Made by a program: the position numbers and the translations under genes. DNA of 22,892 nt from positions 1-22,892 of the forward strand of contig CAKXKM010000025.1 of NCBI GenBank assembly GCA_934876235.1, written 5' to 3'. The DNA comes from Collinsella sp. AF02-46-1 (GTDB lineage: Bacteria; Actinomycetota; Coriobacteriia; Coriobacteriales; Coriobacteriaceae). Of the stretch, positions 1 to 10,189 are shown in pieces; the first letter of the stretch is position 1, and each line of letters opens with the position of its first letter. The notes under the pieces are model-generated. The model did not search any database, had not been told where the DNA came from, and saw only the letters and a list, made by a program, of their open reading frames with translations.

Positions 1-39
1 ACCGGGGATTGCTATGACGTACGTTGGCTGAAATATTAA
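1..39 (+). CDS. Possible C-terminal tail of a plus-strand gene (partial)
   Basis: Frame 1 is open from the window edge and ends with TAA at 37-39, encoding only TGDCYDVRWLKY. The stop lies one base before a perfect palindrome followed by a T-run, which is where the end of a plus-strand gene converging on carB would be expected. Twelve codons are too few to identify a product. The other two plus frames also close within 31 bases, so the choice of frame rests only on the position of the hairpin. Confidence 0.25.
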   Translation, partial: TGDCYDVRWLKY

Positions 40-40
40 C

Positions 41-90
41 GTGGGATCCGCCGTTCGAACGAACGGCGGATCCCACACTCACTTTTTATT
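41..90 (+). terminator. Perfect palindrome with downstream T-run, terminator-like
   Basis: Arms 41-56 (GTGGGATCCGCCGTTC) and 61-76 pair perfectly over 16 bp around a GAAC loop. A TTTTT run starts 6 nt after the stem on the plus strand. It sits between the presumed plus-strand gene end and convergent carB. The gap between stem and T-run is longer than in a canonical intrinsic terminator, so it could instead be a dispersed palindrome. Confidence 0.5.
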
Positions 91-150
91 CAGCCCTAGT
101 CATCACGCAAAGCCCCTTCGGCAGCACACGGTGCGGCCAAGTCACCGCAG

Positions 151-233
151 GCCGGGGCGGGAGGCGGACCTTTCTCTCGGAAAACTTCGCGAAGCCCAGT
201 TTCCGAGAGAAAGTGTCCGGCTGCCGCCCCGGC
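151..233. repeat. 83-nt near-perfect hairpin downstream of carB
   Basis: The outer arms 151-169 and 215-233 pair at 17 of 19 positions. After one bulged base, the inner arms 170-183 (CTTTCTCTCGGAAA) and 200-213 pair at all 14 positions. The 16-nt apical part contains its own palindrome CTTCGCGAAG (185-194). It begins 13 nt after the carB stop in the direction of carB transcription but has no T-run, so it is not a standard terminator. Its size and layered symmetry suggest a dispersed intergenic hairpin element or an mRNA 3'-end stabiliser. Confidence 0.6.
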
Positions 234-246
234 CGACCAGGTCACA

Positions 247-3561
<3,315 letters not shown>

Positions 3562-3562
3562 G

Positions 3563-5002
3563 TTAGTTCTCCTCGGTCGCAGCGTTCTCGGACTCGGCGA
3601 AATTCCAGCCGGCGAGGCGGTCCTTCGCGGTGTCGATGTCCAGGTAGTTCTCCTCGCCGTCCATGAGTCGCGTAAAGGCGGTAAAGAGATAGTGGGCATC
3701 GGTGGGACCGGGCGAGGCCTCGGGGTGGTACTGGACCGAGAAGCACGGGGCGTCGAGCAGCTGGATGCCCTCGGCGGTGCCGTCGTTGAGGTTCACGTGC
3801 GTCAGGCGAATGCGGCCGAAGCGCTCGTTCATCACGACCGGCGCGATGCCGCGACGCACCCAGGCGCGCAGGTCGCCATCGGCCGCATGCTCGGTCTCGC
3901 CGCCGGAAAGTTCCGGGATCAGTTTGCCCAGACTGGGGAACAGCAGGCCAAAGCCGTGGTTTTGCGCGGTAATCTCCACGCGACGGCTCACCAGGTTCAT
4001 AACCGGCTGGTTACCGCCACGGTGACCGAACTTAAGCTTTTCCATTTGGGCGCCGCACGCCAAGCTGATCATCTGGTGACCAAGGCAAATGCCAAAGACC
4101 GGCACCTTGCCGATCAGCTGCTGCACCTGCTCGTAGGTCTCCACCACGGCATCGGGGTCGCCGGGGCCGTTGGATAAAAAGACACCGTCGGGATTCATGT
4201 CGAGCACCTCACTCGCGGGCGTATCCCACGGCACGACAGTAAGGTCGCAGCCGGCGCGGACGAGGCCCTCCAGGATGCCGCGCTTCACACCGCAGTCGTA
4301 GGCGACCACTTTGTGACGGGCAGGAGCGGCAACCGCAAGCGCAAAGTCATGCGTGGCAGGCAGGTCGGCGACCACAAACTCGTGGGGCGCGGGGCAACTT
4401 ACGGTCTTGACCAGGTTCTCGCCTACCAGCGTGGGCGCTGCGGCCAGACGCTCGGCAAGCTCGTCGACGTCGAAGATCTCGGTCGAGATAATGCCCATCT
4501 TGGAACCATTGTCACGCAGATGGCGCACCAGGGCGCGGGTGTCGACACCCTCGATAGCGACGATGCCGTGAGCGCGCAGGTACTCCGGCACGCTGACGGC
4601 CAAGCGCCAGTTAGAAGGCGTGGCGCACATGTCGCGAACGATCATGCCGCGCATAGCCGGAGCGCTCGCAGGGCGCACGGCATCGCCGGGGAAGGCCGAC
4701 TGGACGTCGGTCTCGTCGATACCGTAGTTGCCGATCTGCGGATAGGTCATGGTTACGATTTGGCCGGCATAGCTCGGGTCGGTCATGACCTCAAAGTAGC
4801 CCTCGAGCGAGGTGTTGAAGCAGACTTCGCCGGTCGCGGTGCCCTCGGCGCCGCATGCACGTCCATAAAAAATGGTCCCATCCTCAAGATACAGGATGCA
4901 GGGACCGCAGGTGCCCTTGCTGGTTTTGGCCAGCATACGCTGGCAAAGCTCGCTGGGCGCGAAGGTGCGGGCGGCAGCGCCCGCGGTATGGTTGTTCGCC
5001 AT
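3563..5002 (-). CDS. carA: Carbamoyl phosphate synthase small subunit, with an inserted segment
   Basis: The protein has 479 aa and is the glutaminase subunit that passes ammonia to CarB. The N-terminal small-chain domain (DGTIFYGRACGAEG, FNTSLEGYFE) leads into a class I glutamine amidotransferase with the nucleophile Cys306 in FGICLGHQ and the His426/Glu428 pair in YHPEASPGP. The start is ATG 5002, behind AAGGAG with a short spacer; an in-frame ATG-less extension to 5023 has no such signal. The protein is about 100 residues longer than E. coli CarA (382 aa). Part of this is an N-terminal tail of about 30 residues, and part is about 36 extra residues between NHGFG (348-352) and THVNLNDGT (401-409). 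All catalytic residues are present and the frame is continuous, so this looks like a lineage insertion and not a sequencing error. The leader carries a predicted PyrR-binding hairpin. Confidence 0.96.
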   Translation of the reverse strand: MANNHTAGAAARTFAPSELCQRMLAKTSKGTCGPCILYLEDGTIFYGRACGAEGTATGEVCFNTSLEGYFEVMTDPSYAGQIVTMTYPQIGNYGIDETDVQSAFPGDAVRPASAPAMRGMIVRDMCATPSNWRLAVSVPEYLRAHGIVAIEGVDTRALVRHLRDNGSKMGIISTEIFDVDELAERLAAAPTLVGENLVKTVSCPAPHEFVVADLPATHDFALAVAAPARHKVVAYDCGVKRGILEGLVRAGCDLTVVPWDTPASEVLDMNPDGVFLSNGPGDPDAVVETYEQVQQLIGKVPVFGICLGHQMISLACGAQMEKLKFGHRGGNQPVMNLVSRRVEITAQNHGFGLLFPSLGKLIPELSGGETEHAADGDLRAWVRRGIAPVVMNERFGRIRLTHVNLNDGTAEGIQLLDAPCFSVQYHPEASPGPTDAHYLFTAFTRLMDGEENYLDIDTAKDRLAGWNFAESENAATEEN

Positions 5003-5006
5003 AATT

Positions 5007-5039
5007 CTCCTTCCCGGTCTCACAGGACCGGCTTAAAGG
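5007..5039 (-). promoter_or_regulatory. Predicted PyrR-binding hairpin overlapping the carA ribosome binding site
   Basis: On the transcript strand, GGTC-CTGTGA-GACC forms a hairpin with a hexaloop of the form CNGNGA, inside the sequence TCCTGTGAGA. This agrees with the known PyrR loop core UCCNGNGAG. The upper stem is 6 bp (5026-5031 with 5014-5019). Below an asymmetric bulge (TAAG on the 5' side, one G on the 3' side), CCTT at 5036-5039 can pair with AAGG at 5009-5012, which is part of the Shine-Dalgarno AAGGAG. No terminator stem is present, so the arrangement fits PyrR-mediated occlusion of the ribosome site, as reported for mycobacterial pyr leaders, and not attenuation. PyrR itself is not in this window. 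Confidence 0.65.
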
Positions 5040-5060
5040 TGTGTAGTTAGGCCTCGCGGT

Positions 5061-5066
5061 ATTGTA
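5061..5066 (-). promoter_or_regulatory. Candidate -10 element for carAB
   Basis: TACAAT on the minus strand matches the -10 consensus at 5 of 6 positions and would give a leader of about 50 nt containing the predicted PyrR loop. No good -35 is visible at the usual distance. The hexamer also forms the loop of a small GCGGT/ACCGC hairpin (5056-5071), which could be chance or regulatory. Confidence 0.35.
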
Positions 5067-5098
5067 ACCGCAAGCATGCCTCATGGCGTTAATTTCAT

Positions 5099-5116
5099 CG
5101 AAATGTTTACGAAATG
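5099..5116. promoter_or_regulatory. CGAAATG direct repeats in the AT-rich region upstream of carA
   Basis: CGAAATG occurs at 5099-5105 and again at 5110-5116, 11 bp apart, which is about one helical turn. The flanking AT-rich stretch to about 5155 contains ATAATTAT and a TTATG/CATAA inverted pair. The position is right for a transcription factor upstream of carAB; ArgR is one possibility because carbamoyl phosphate feeds arginine synthesis. The match to known ARG boxes is weak. Confidence 0.3.
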
Positions 5117-5159
5117 ATAATTATGACTTTCTATGCATAATGATTTTTTAATCCCCGTC

Positions 5160-5203
5160 CCAGAAAAATCATCCCGCGGGGCTTGTGGCTCACGCGGGAT
5201 GAT
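5160..5203 (-). terminator. Intrinsic terminator after the exporter/membrane protein operon
   Basis: On the minus strand ATCATCCCGCG (5203-5193) pairs perfectly with CGCGGGATGAT (5178-5168) over 11 bp around a 14-nt loop and is followed directly by TTTTT. It starts 6 nt after the stop of the gene ending at 5210. Confidence 0.85.
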
Positions 5204-5209
5204 GGCGTC

Positions 5210-6175
5210 TTACTTTTTCTTGTCCTGTCCCAGCAGATCGGACGGCGTTCGGTCGGGCTTGCCGCCGCGGAAAATCTCGCGGCCATGCAGACGATGCTCC
5301 AGGTCACGTTCGGCCTTTTCCTCGTCAATCTTGGTCTGGCTCACCACCGGGTCCTCAATCAACGACGACACCGAGTTCACCTGCTTCTGAATGCGCTCGG
5401 CGATAGTGTCATCCATACTCACGATGCGCATCTTCCAGTCGATACTCGTAGCGTTGGATGAGCTCTTGGTCCACACGAACGTCAGGATGGCGCTCTGGTG
5501 GCCCTGGGCGGGAAACATGCCAAAGAAGGAATCGTGCTGAATGTTGCTATCCTCGTCGATATAGGCGTGAACGTTATACACCACGCGGTCGATCTTATCG
5601 TTGAGCAACGCGTTGGTCGCAAGCGCCGCGGCCTGGATCTGACCATTGGACAGCAGCTCGAGCTCGTTGGCAGACGATGTGTCCAACACCGTCACCTCGA
5701 CCGTGCCCGTACGCTCATCGGCTTCATCGACGGTAAAGTCGAGTGGGAACTGCGTAAAGCCGTTGCCCCACTCGAGGCCGCCCTTCAGCGCCGTCGAAAC
5801 GGTATCGACCGAAACGCTCTCGGACAGGTTGGCGGTGTTCAGACGACGCATCACGCCGTAGCCAATCTGCATGCCCACGATCAGCACCAAAATACCAATG
5901 ACCACGGCCATCGCGGTCTTCGTAATGGTATGACTCACCCGCGAACCCGAAGGATCGTCCTCGGACAGCGGGTCGATATGTTTTGCCTGGCTCGCGCGGT
6001 CCTCGCTGCGCAGCTGCGCTAGCGCCGCTTTGTCACCGCGCTTGGCCGCAGCCTCCTTCTCACGCATGCGCTCGGTTCGCTTTTTGGCAAGCGTGGGATC
6101 CAAGACACCGGATGCATCGATTTCGGAGAATAACTCCGTCACTTCTTCCGGAGTCAAAGGGTTCTTGTCAGCCAT
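5210..6175 (-). CDS. Single-pass membrane protein of unknown function
   Basis: The protein has 321 aa and I do not recognise its family. The first 80 residues are charged and probably cytoplasmic (MADKNPLTPEEVTELF, then a Lys/Glu/Ala-rich stretch likely to be helical). One strong membrane segment spans about 86-109. A domain of about 200 residues follows, probably outside the cell, with alternating polar and hydrophobic runs that suggest beta structure. The C-terminus is highly charged and ends in DKKK. There is no signal peptidase site, so it is probably an N-in signal-anchored protein. The start is ATG 6175 behind GGAAGG. It begins 19 nt after the stop of the ABC exporter gene and is followed by a good terminator, so the two probably form one transcript. 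A link to the exporter is inferred from position only. Confidence 0.75.
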   Translation of the reverse strand: MADKNPLTPEEVTELFSEIDASGVLDPTLAKKRTERMREKEAAAKRGDKAALAQLRSEDRASQAKHIDPLSEDDPSGSRVSHTITKTAMAVVIGILVLIVGMQIGYGVMRRLNTANLSESVSVDTVSTALKGGLEWGNGFTQFPLDFTVDEADERTGTVEVTVLDTSSANELELLSNGQIQAAALATNALLNDKIDRVVYNVHAYIDEDSNIQHDSFFGMFPAQGHQSAILTFVWTKSSSNATSIDWKMRIVSMDDTIAERIQKQVNSVSSLIEDPVVSQTKIDEEKAERDLEHRLHGREIFRGGKPDRTPSDLLGQDKKK

Positions 6176-6194
6176 AACCTTCCTGTCATATCAA

Positions 6195-7967
6195 TCAGTC
6201 GAGCTCGTGCGCACGCGCACCTTCGAACTGCATTCGATAGTAACGGGCATAGGTGCCGCCACGGGCGAGAAGCTCCTCGTGCGTGCCACGCTCCACAACG
6301 CGACCATGCTCAACGGTCGCAATCTCATCGGCATGCTTAATGGTCGAGAGACGGTGGGCGATGATGATTGTGGTACGGCCGCGTGCCAGCTCTTCGAGCG
6401 ACTCCTGGACCGCCTCCTCGCTCTCGTTATCCAAAGCACTCGTCGCCTCGTCCAAGATCAAGATTTTGGGATTCTTGAGAAACACACGCGCGATGGCAAC
6501 GCGCTGTTTCTGTCCGCCCGAAAGACGGCTGCCGCGCTCGCCCACGACCGTGTCATAGCCCTGTGGAAGCGACTCGATAAAGGCATCGATGTTGGCGCGA
6601 CGGGCGGCCTCGGCGATCTCTCCTGCCGTAGCGCCCGGCTTGCCGTAGGCGATGTTCTCGCCAATCGTGCCGTCAAACAGATAGACATCCTGCTGCACCA
6701 GGCCGATGGCGCGACGCAGGCTCTGCTGCGTCACATCGCGCACGTCCTGGCCGTCGATGCTAATGAATCCGGCGGCCACGTCATAAAAGCGCGGCAGCAG
6801 CGAACAGGTCGTGGACTTGCCGCCGCCCGAAGGGCCAACCAAAGCGATGGTCTGCCCGGGCTTGATGGACAGGTCCATATGGTCGATAACGGGACGCTCG
6901 CCGGCATCGCCCTCGCCCAGCTCAACATCCTCGTAGTTAAAGCACACGTCGTGATACTCCACGGCGCCGGCAGTCACCTGCAGATCCGTAGCGCCCGGCT
7001 TGTCCTGGATATCCGGCGCGGTCGAGAGCACCTCGTCCATACGCTTAAAGCCGGCGATAGCCTTCTGATACGTTTCGGCCGAATTGACGAGTGTCTCGAG
7101 CGGCGTGCAGAACAGCGAAATATAGAGTGCAAAGGTCGCCATATCGACCGCCTGCAGCTGCCCCTGGGCGACCAGCCAGCCGCCCAGCAACACCACGATC
7201 ACATAGAGCACACCCGAAAGCAGGCCATACGTCGCGGTATAGACGCCCATGGCGTGATACATGTTCTCCTTGGACGAAAGATAGCGATTGTTTGAGGCGC
7301 GGAACTTGAAGCGTTCGGTCTCCTCATTGGCAAAGCTCTTGACCACGCGCATGCCCGCCAGCGAATCCTGCAGCTGCGCATTGATGCCGCTGATCTTTTT
7401 GCGGTTGTCGCTAAAGACCTCGCGCATGCGCATGTTCTGCCAAAACATGATGACCGCAAACGCCGCCGTCACCACGGCCATGGCGAGCGCCAGCACCGGG
7501 GCGATGGTAAAGAGGATCACAAACGAGCCGATAATCTCGATGCCGCAGATGATGATCCACTCGGGCACGTGATGCGCCGCCTCGCAGATATCGAACAGGT
7601 CGTTGACCACGCGGCTCATCATGTCGCCCGAGCTGTTGCGGTCGAAGTACGCAAAGCTGAAGCGCTCATACTGGTCGAACAGGTCCTCGCGCATCTTGGA
7701 CTCCATGCGCGCGCCCATCACGTGACCCCAATAGCTCACAAAGTAGCGGCAGGCGCAGCGGACGGCATACATCAACACCAAGCCCACCGCGATCATGCCG
7801 AGCGCCTGCATAATGGCAGCCTGACCCTGAGTAAATAGCCCGCCGGTCAAATTGCGCAGGATAATGGGGAACGCCAGGTCAATGGCGGCAAGCACCAGAG
7901 CGCAAACAGTATCAGCAACAAAAAGCCCCATCTGGGGCTCGTAATACGAAAGAAACCTCTTCAGCAT
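6195..7967 (-). CDS. ABC exporter half-transporter (fused membrane and ATPase domains)
   Basis: The protein has 590 aa with the standard layout of a type IV exporter of the MsbA/BmrA/LmrA group: six membrane helices over about residues 15-300 and a nucleotide-binding domain from about 333. The Walker A motif GPSGGGKST is at 378-386, the signature LSGGQ at 482-486, Walker B ILILDE ends at Glu507, and the switch His is at 538. All are intact, so it should be an active ATPase working as a homodimer or with a partner. The substrate cannot be told from sequence; lipids, peptides and drugs are all exported by this group. The start is ATG 7967 behind GAGGA. No second half-transporter lies next to it. 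The gene downstream encodes a membrane protein that may be cotranscribed. Confidence 0.92.
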   Translation of the reverse strand: MLKRFLSYYEPQMGLFVADTVCALVLAAIDLAFPIILRNLTGGLFTQGQAAIMQALGMIAVGLVLMYAVRCACRYFVSYWGHVMGARMESKMREDLFDQYERFSFAYFDRNSSGDMMSRVVNDLFDICEAAHHVPEWIIICGIEIIGSFVILFTIAPVLALAMAVVTAAFAVIMFWQNMRMREVFSDNRKKISGINAQLQDSLAGMRVVKSFANEETERFKFRASNNRYLSSKENMYHAMGVYTATYGLLSGVLYVIVVLLGGWLVAQGQLQAVDMATFALYISLFCTPLETLVNSAETYQKAIAGFKRMDEVLSTAPDIQDKPGATDLQVTAGAVEYHDVCFNYEDVELGEGDAGERPVIDHMDLSIKPGQTIALVGPSGGGKSTTCSLLPRFYDVAAGFISIDGQDVRDVTQQSLRRAIGLVQQDVYLFDGTIGENIAYGKPGATAGEIAEAARRANIDAFIESLPQGYDTVVGERGSRLSGGQKQRVAIARVFLKNPKILILDEATSALDNESEEAVQESLEELARGRTTIIIAHRLSTIKHADEIATVEHGRVVERGTHEELLARGGTYARYYRMQFEGARAHELD

Positions 7968-7998
7968 GTGATCCTCAAAGAAATATCAGCAACGTAAG

Positions 7999-8037
7999 GC
8001 CCTGGGACAAAGCAATCAGCAGTACTTGTCCCAGGGC
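7999..8037. other. Perfect 12-bp hairpin between Nudix and ABC exporter genes
   Basis: GCCCTGGGACAA (7999-8010) pairs perfectly with 8026-8037 around a 15-nt loop. It lies just after the Nudix stop in the direction of transcription. Neither side has a T-run, so it may be a processing or mRNA-stabilising hairpin, or a weak or factor-assisted terminator that isolates the exporter genes. Confidence 0.5.
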
Positions 8038-8049
8038 TATCCCCACTCG

Positions 8050-8745
8050 TTAAAGTTCGGTCCCGCCCAAGCGGTGCGCGATGCTATCGCAGGCCAAGGC
8101 GCCCACGACGGTCTTGGCGTCTTCGATCTTGCCGTCGAGCACGGCGTCGATCAGCTCGTGCAGCGGCACCAGGTCAACGTTGACAAACTCGTCATCGTCG
8201 GGGTTGGGCGCATCAAACTCCAGCTTGGTAGCCAAGTAGATGTGAATGATCTCGTCGCAAAAACCGCAGGACGTGACAATCGACGTCAAAAAGCGAATGC
8301 GATCAGCCCTAAAGCCCGTCTCCTCATGCAGCTCGCGTTTGGCGCAATCGAGCGGGTCCTCGCCTGGATCGAGCTTGCCGGCGGGAATCTCGACCGTCAC
8401 GCGGTCGATAGCGGTGCGGTACTGACGCACCAGTACGATCTTGCCGCTCTCGGTCAGCGCTACAACGGCCGCCGCACCCGGATGGCGAACGATATCGCGG
8501 GCGCTGCGGCGACCGTTGGGCAGCTCAACCTCAAGACGGTGGACGTCGAGGATCTTGCCCTTCCAGGCGCACTCCTCCGAAAGAATCTTCTCGTGCAGCT
8601 CGGCATCGTGCGGGTCGTCGTCGCCCAGCACCAGCGCCGGCTCGTCAGCGACCTCGCCGCCAGGCTCGCCCTCAGCGTGCCCATACATGCGGCTGCCCTC
8701 TTCAACGATCTGCGCATCCACGAGCTCTTCGTTCTTCTCGTCCAT
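8050..8745 (-). CDS. Nudix hydrolase, ADP-ribose pyrophosphatase-like
   Basis: The protein has 231 aa. The complete Nudix box runs from Gly123 to Phe145: GKLDPGE, then REL, HEET and GF, fitting GX5EX7REUXEEXGU with the metal-binding glutamates present. The surrounding sequence (WKGKILDVHRLEVELPNGR, VVLVRQYR-type strand, VEIPAGKLDPGED) is that of the NudF/ADP-ribose pyrophosphatase group, which cleaves ADP-ribose to AMP and ribose 5-phosphate. An acidic N-terminal extension of about 55 residues is unusual and has no recognisable motif. I prefer ATG 8745 over ATG 8754: AGAGGA lies 9 nt before 8745 but abuts 8754. It starts 21 nt after purD and is probably in its operon, a reasonable pairing because both handle ribose phosphate compounds. 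Confidence 0.88.
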   Translation of the reverse strand: MDEKNEELVDAQIVEEGSRMYGHAEGEPGGEVADEPALVLGDDDPHDAELHEKILSEECAWKGKILDVHRLEVELPNGRRSARDIVRHPGAAAVVALTESGKIVLVRQYRTAIDRVTVEIPAGKLDPGEDPLDCAKRELHEETGFRADRIRFLTSIVTSCGFCDEIIHIYLATKLEFDAPNPDDDEFVNVDLVPLHELIDAVLDGKIEDAKTVVGALACDSIAHRLGGTEL

Positions 8746-8766
8746 CCGTCTCATTCCTCTCGGATT

Positions 8767-10071
8767 TTAGGCATCCCAGGCGTCGCGGCCGCGCAGCGCG
8801 CGCAGGCCGATGTCGTGGCGCAGGGTCTTGCCTTCAAAATCAATCTTCTCGCAGGCCTCGTAGGCAAGGTTGCGAGCGTTCTCGAACGTGTCGCCCAGAG
8901 CGGTCACGGCAAGCACGCGGCCACCATTGGTCACGAGCTGGCCGTCCACCACGGCGGTGCCCGCGTGGTACACGGTCACGTTCTCCATGGCCTCGGCGTC
9001 GGCGATACCGGTGATGACCTTGCCCTTCTCGTAGCTGCCGGGATAGCCCGCGCTCGTCAGGACAACGGCCACAGCCCACTCGTCACGCCAGTCGAGCTCA
9101 ATCTGATCGAGCTCGCAGTTGGCGCAGGCGAGCATGACCTCAACCAGGTCGTTCTTAAGGCGCGGCAGCACGACCTGCGTCTCGGGGTCGCCAAAGCGGG
9201 CATTGAACTCCAGCACCTTGGGGCCGGCAGGCGTGAGCATAAAGCCGCCATACAGGCAGCCGCGGTAGTCGATGCCCTCGGCAGCAAGCTCGGCAACGGT
9301 CTGCTCCATGACCGCCACCATGGTGGCGTGCTCCTCGTCGGTCACGATGGGCACCGGGCTGTAGACGCCCATGCCGCCGGTGTTGGGGCCCTTGTCGCCC
9401 TCGAGGGCGCGCTTGTGGTCCTGTGAGGTGGCCATGGGGCGCACGGTCTTGCCGTCGGTAAAGGCGAGCAGCGAGCACTCGGGACCAACGAGCATCTCCT
9501 CGATAACCACGGTGTTGCCGGCATCGCCAAAGGTGCCGCCAAAGCACTCGCGCACGGCCTCCTCGGCCTGCTCAAGTTCGGTCGCCACGATAACTCCCTT
9601 GCCCGCGGCAAGGCCGTCGGCCTTCACGACCAGCGGAGCGCCCTGCTCGCGCACGTAGGCGAGAGCCGAAGCCTCGTCGGTAAACGAACCATAGGCTGCC
9701 GTCGGGATACCGGCGCGCTCCATGAGCTGCTTGGAGAACAGCTTGGAACCCTCCATCTGGGCGCCCTCGGCACCCGGGCCAAAGCAGGGAATACCCACCG
9801 CGCGCACGGCGTCGGCCACGCCCGCCACGAGCGGAGCCTCGGGGCCAATTACCACGAGTCCGCATCCGTGGCTCTGCGCAAACGCCGCCACGGCCGCAGG
9901 ATCGCAGTCGTCGAGAACAACGTTCTCGCCGCAGCTCGCGGTGCCGCCGTTGCCCGGCGCGATGTAGAGCTTGCCGGCGCGCGGTGATGCTGCGAGCTTA
10001 GCTGCCAAAGCATGCTCACGGCCGCCGCTGCCCAACAACAGGATGTCGATGGTTTGAGTGTCCGCCTTCAA
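8767..10071 (-). CDS. purD: Phosphoribosylamine-glycine ligase (GAR synthetase)
   Basis: The protein has 434 aa and is the second enzyme of purine synthesis, joining glycine to phosphoribosylamine with ATP. The family features are clear: GSGGREHALAAKL at the N-terminus, GPEAPLVAGVAD, an ATP-grasp core (VVKADGLAAGKGV) and the pair KVLEFNARFGDPETQ that carries metal-binding residues. The start is judged to be TTG at 10071, preceded by GAGGAGG with a 5-nt spacer. This gives a length very close to E. coli PurD (429 aa). A TTG at 10125 would add 18 residues without a ribosome site. The upstream neighbour purA is separated by a terminator-like hairpin, so purD may have its own promoter; none is convincing. 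The Nudix gene follows after 21 nt. Confidence 0.95.
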   Translation of the reverse strand: MKADTQTIDILLLGSGGREHALAAKLAASPRAGKLYIAPGNGGTASCGENVVLDDCDPAAVAAFAQSHGCGLVVIGPEAPLVAGVADAVRAVGIPCFGPGAEGAQMEGSKLFSKQLMERAGIPTAAYGSFTDEASALAYVREQGAPLVVKADGLAAGKGVIVATELEQAEEAVRECFGGTFGDAGNTVVIEEMLVGPECSLLAFTDGKTVRPMATSQDHKRALEGDKGPNTGGMGVYSPVPIVTDEEHATMVAVMEQTVAELAAEGIDYRGCLYGGFMLTPAGPKVLEFNARFGDPETQVVLPRLKNDLVEVMLACANCELDQIELDWRDEWAVAVVLTSAGYPGSYEKGKVITGIADAEAMENVTVYHAGTAVVDGQLVTNGGRVLAVTALGDTFENARNLAYEACEKIDFEGKTLRHDIGLRALRGRDAWDA

Positions 10072-10125
10072 GGGTGCCTCCTCTATGGATGAATGGCCCG
10101 TTCCGCGCGAGCCCTTTGCAAGCAA

Positions 10126-10167
10126 ATATACCCCTCAGCCGCCCGCTTGGGCTGCAAAGGGGTATAT
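10126..10167 (-). terminator. Terminator-like hairpin after purA
   Basis: ATATACCCC (10126-10134) pairs perfectly with GGGGTATAT (10159-10167), and an inner CAGCC/GGCTG pair lengthens the stem. On the minus strand the stem is followed by TTGCTTGC, a poor U-tract, so termination may be partial and allow some read-through from purA into purD. Confidence 0.5.
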
Positions 10168-10189
10168 CGCAATAACCAAATAGTCCCGA

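Noticed and set aside
3562..3699. N-terminal extension of carB to 3699
   Set aside because: It lies wholly inside carA, is Arg/Ser/Thr/Pro-rich and unlike any CarB. The ribosome site and the conserved MPKRTDIKRILVIGSG start agree on 3561.
10072..10189. Purine riboswitch before purD
   Set aside because: The hairpin there is a simple stem after purA. The three-way junction and conserved loop sequences of purine riboswitches are not present.
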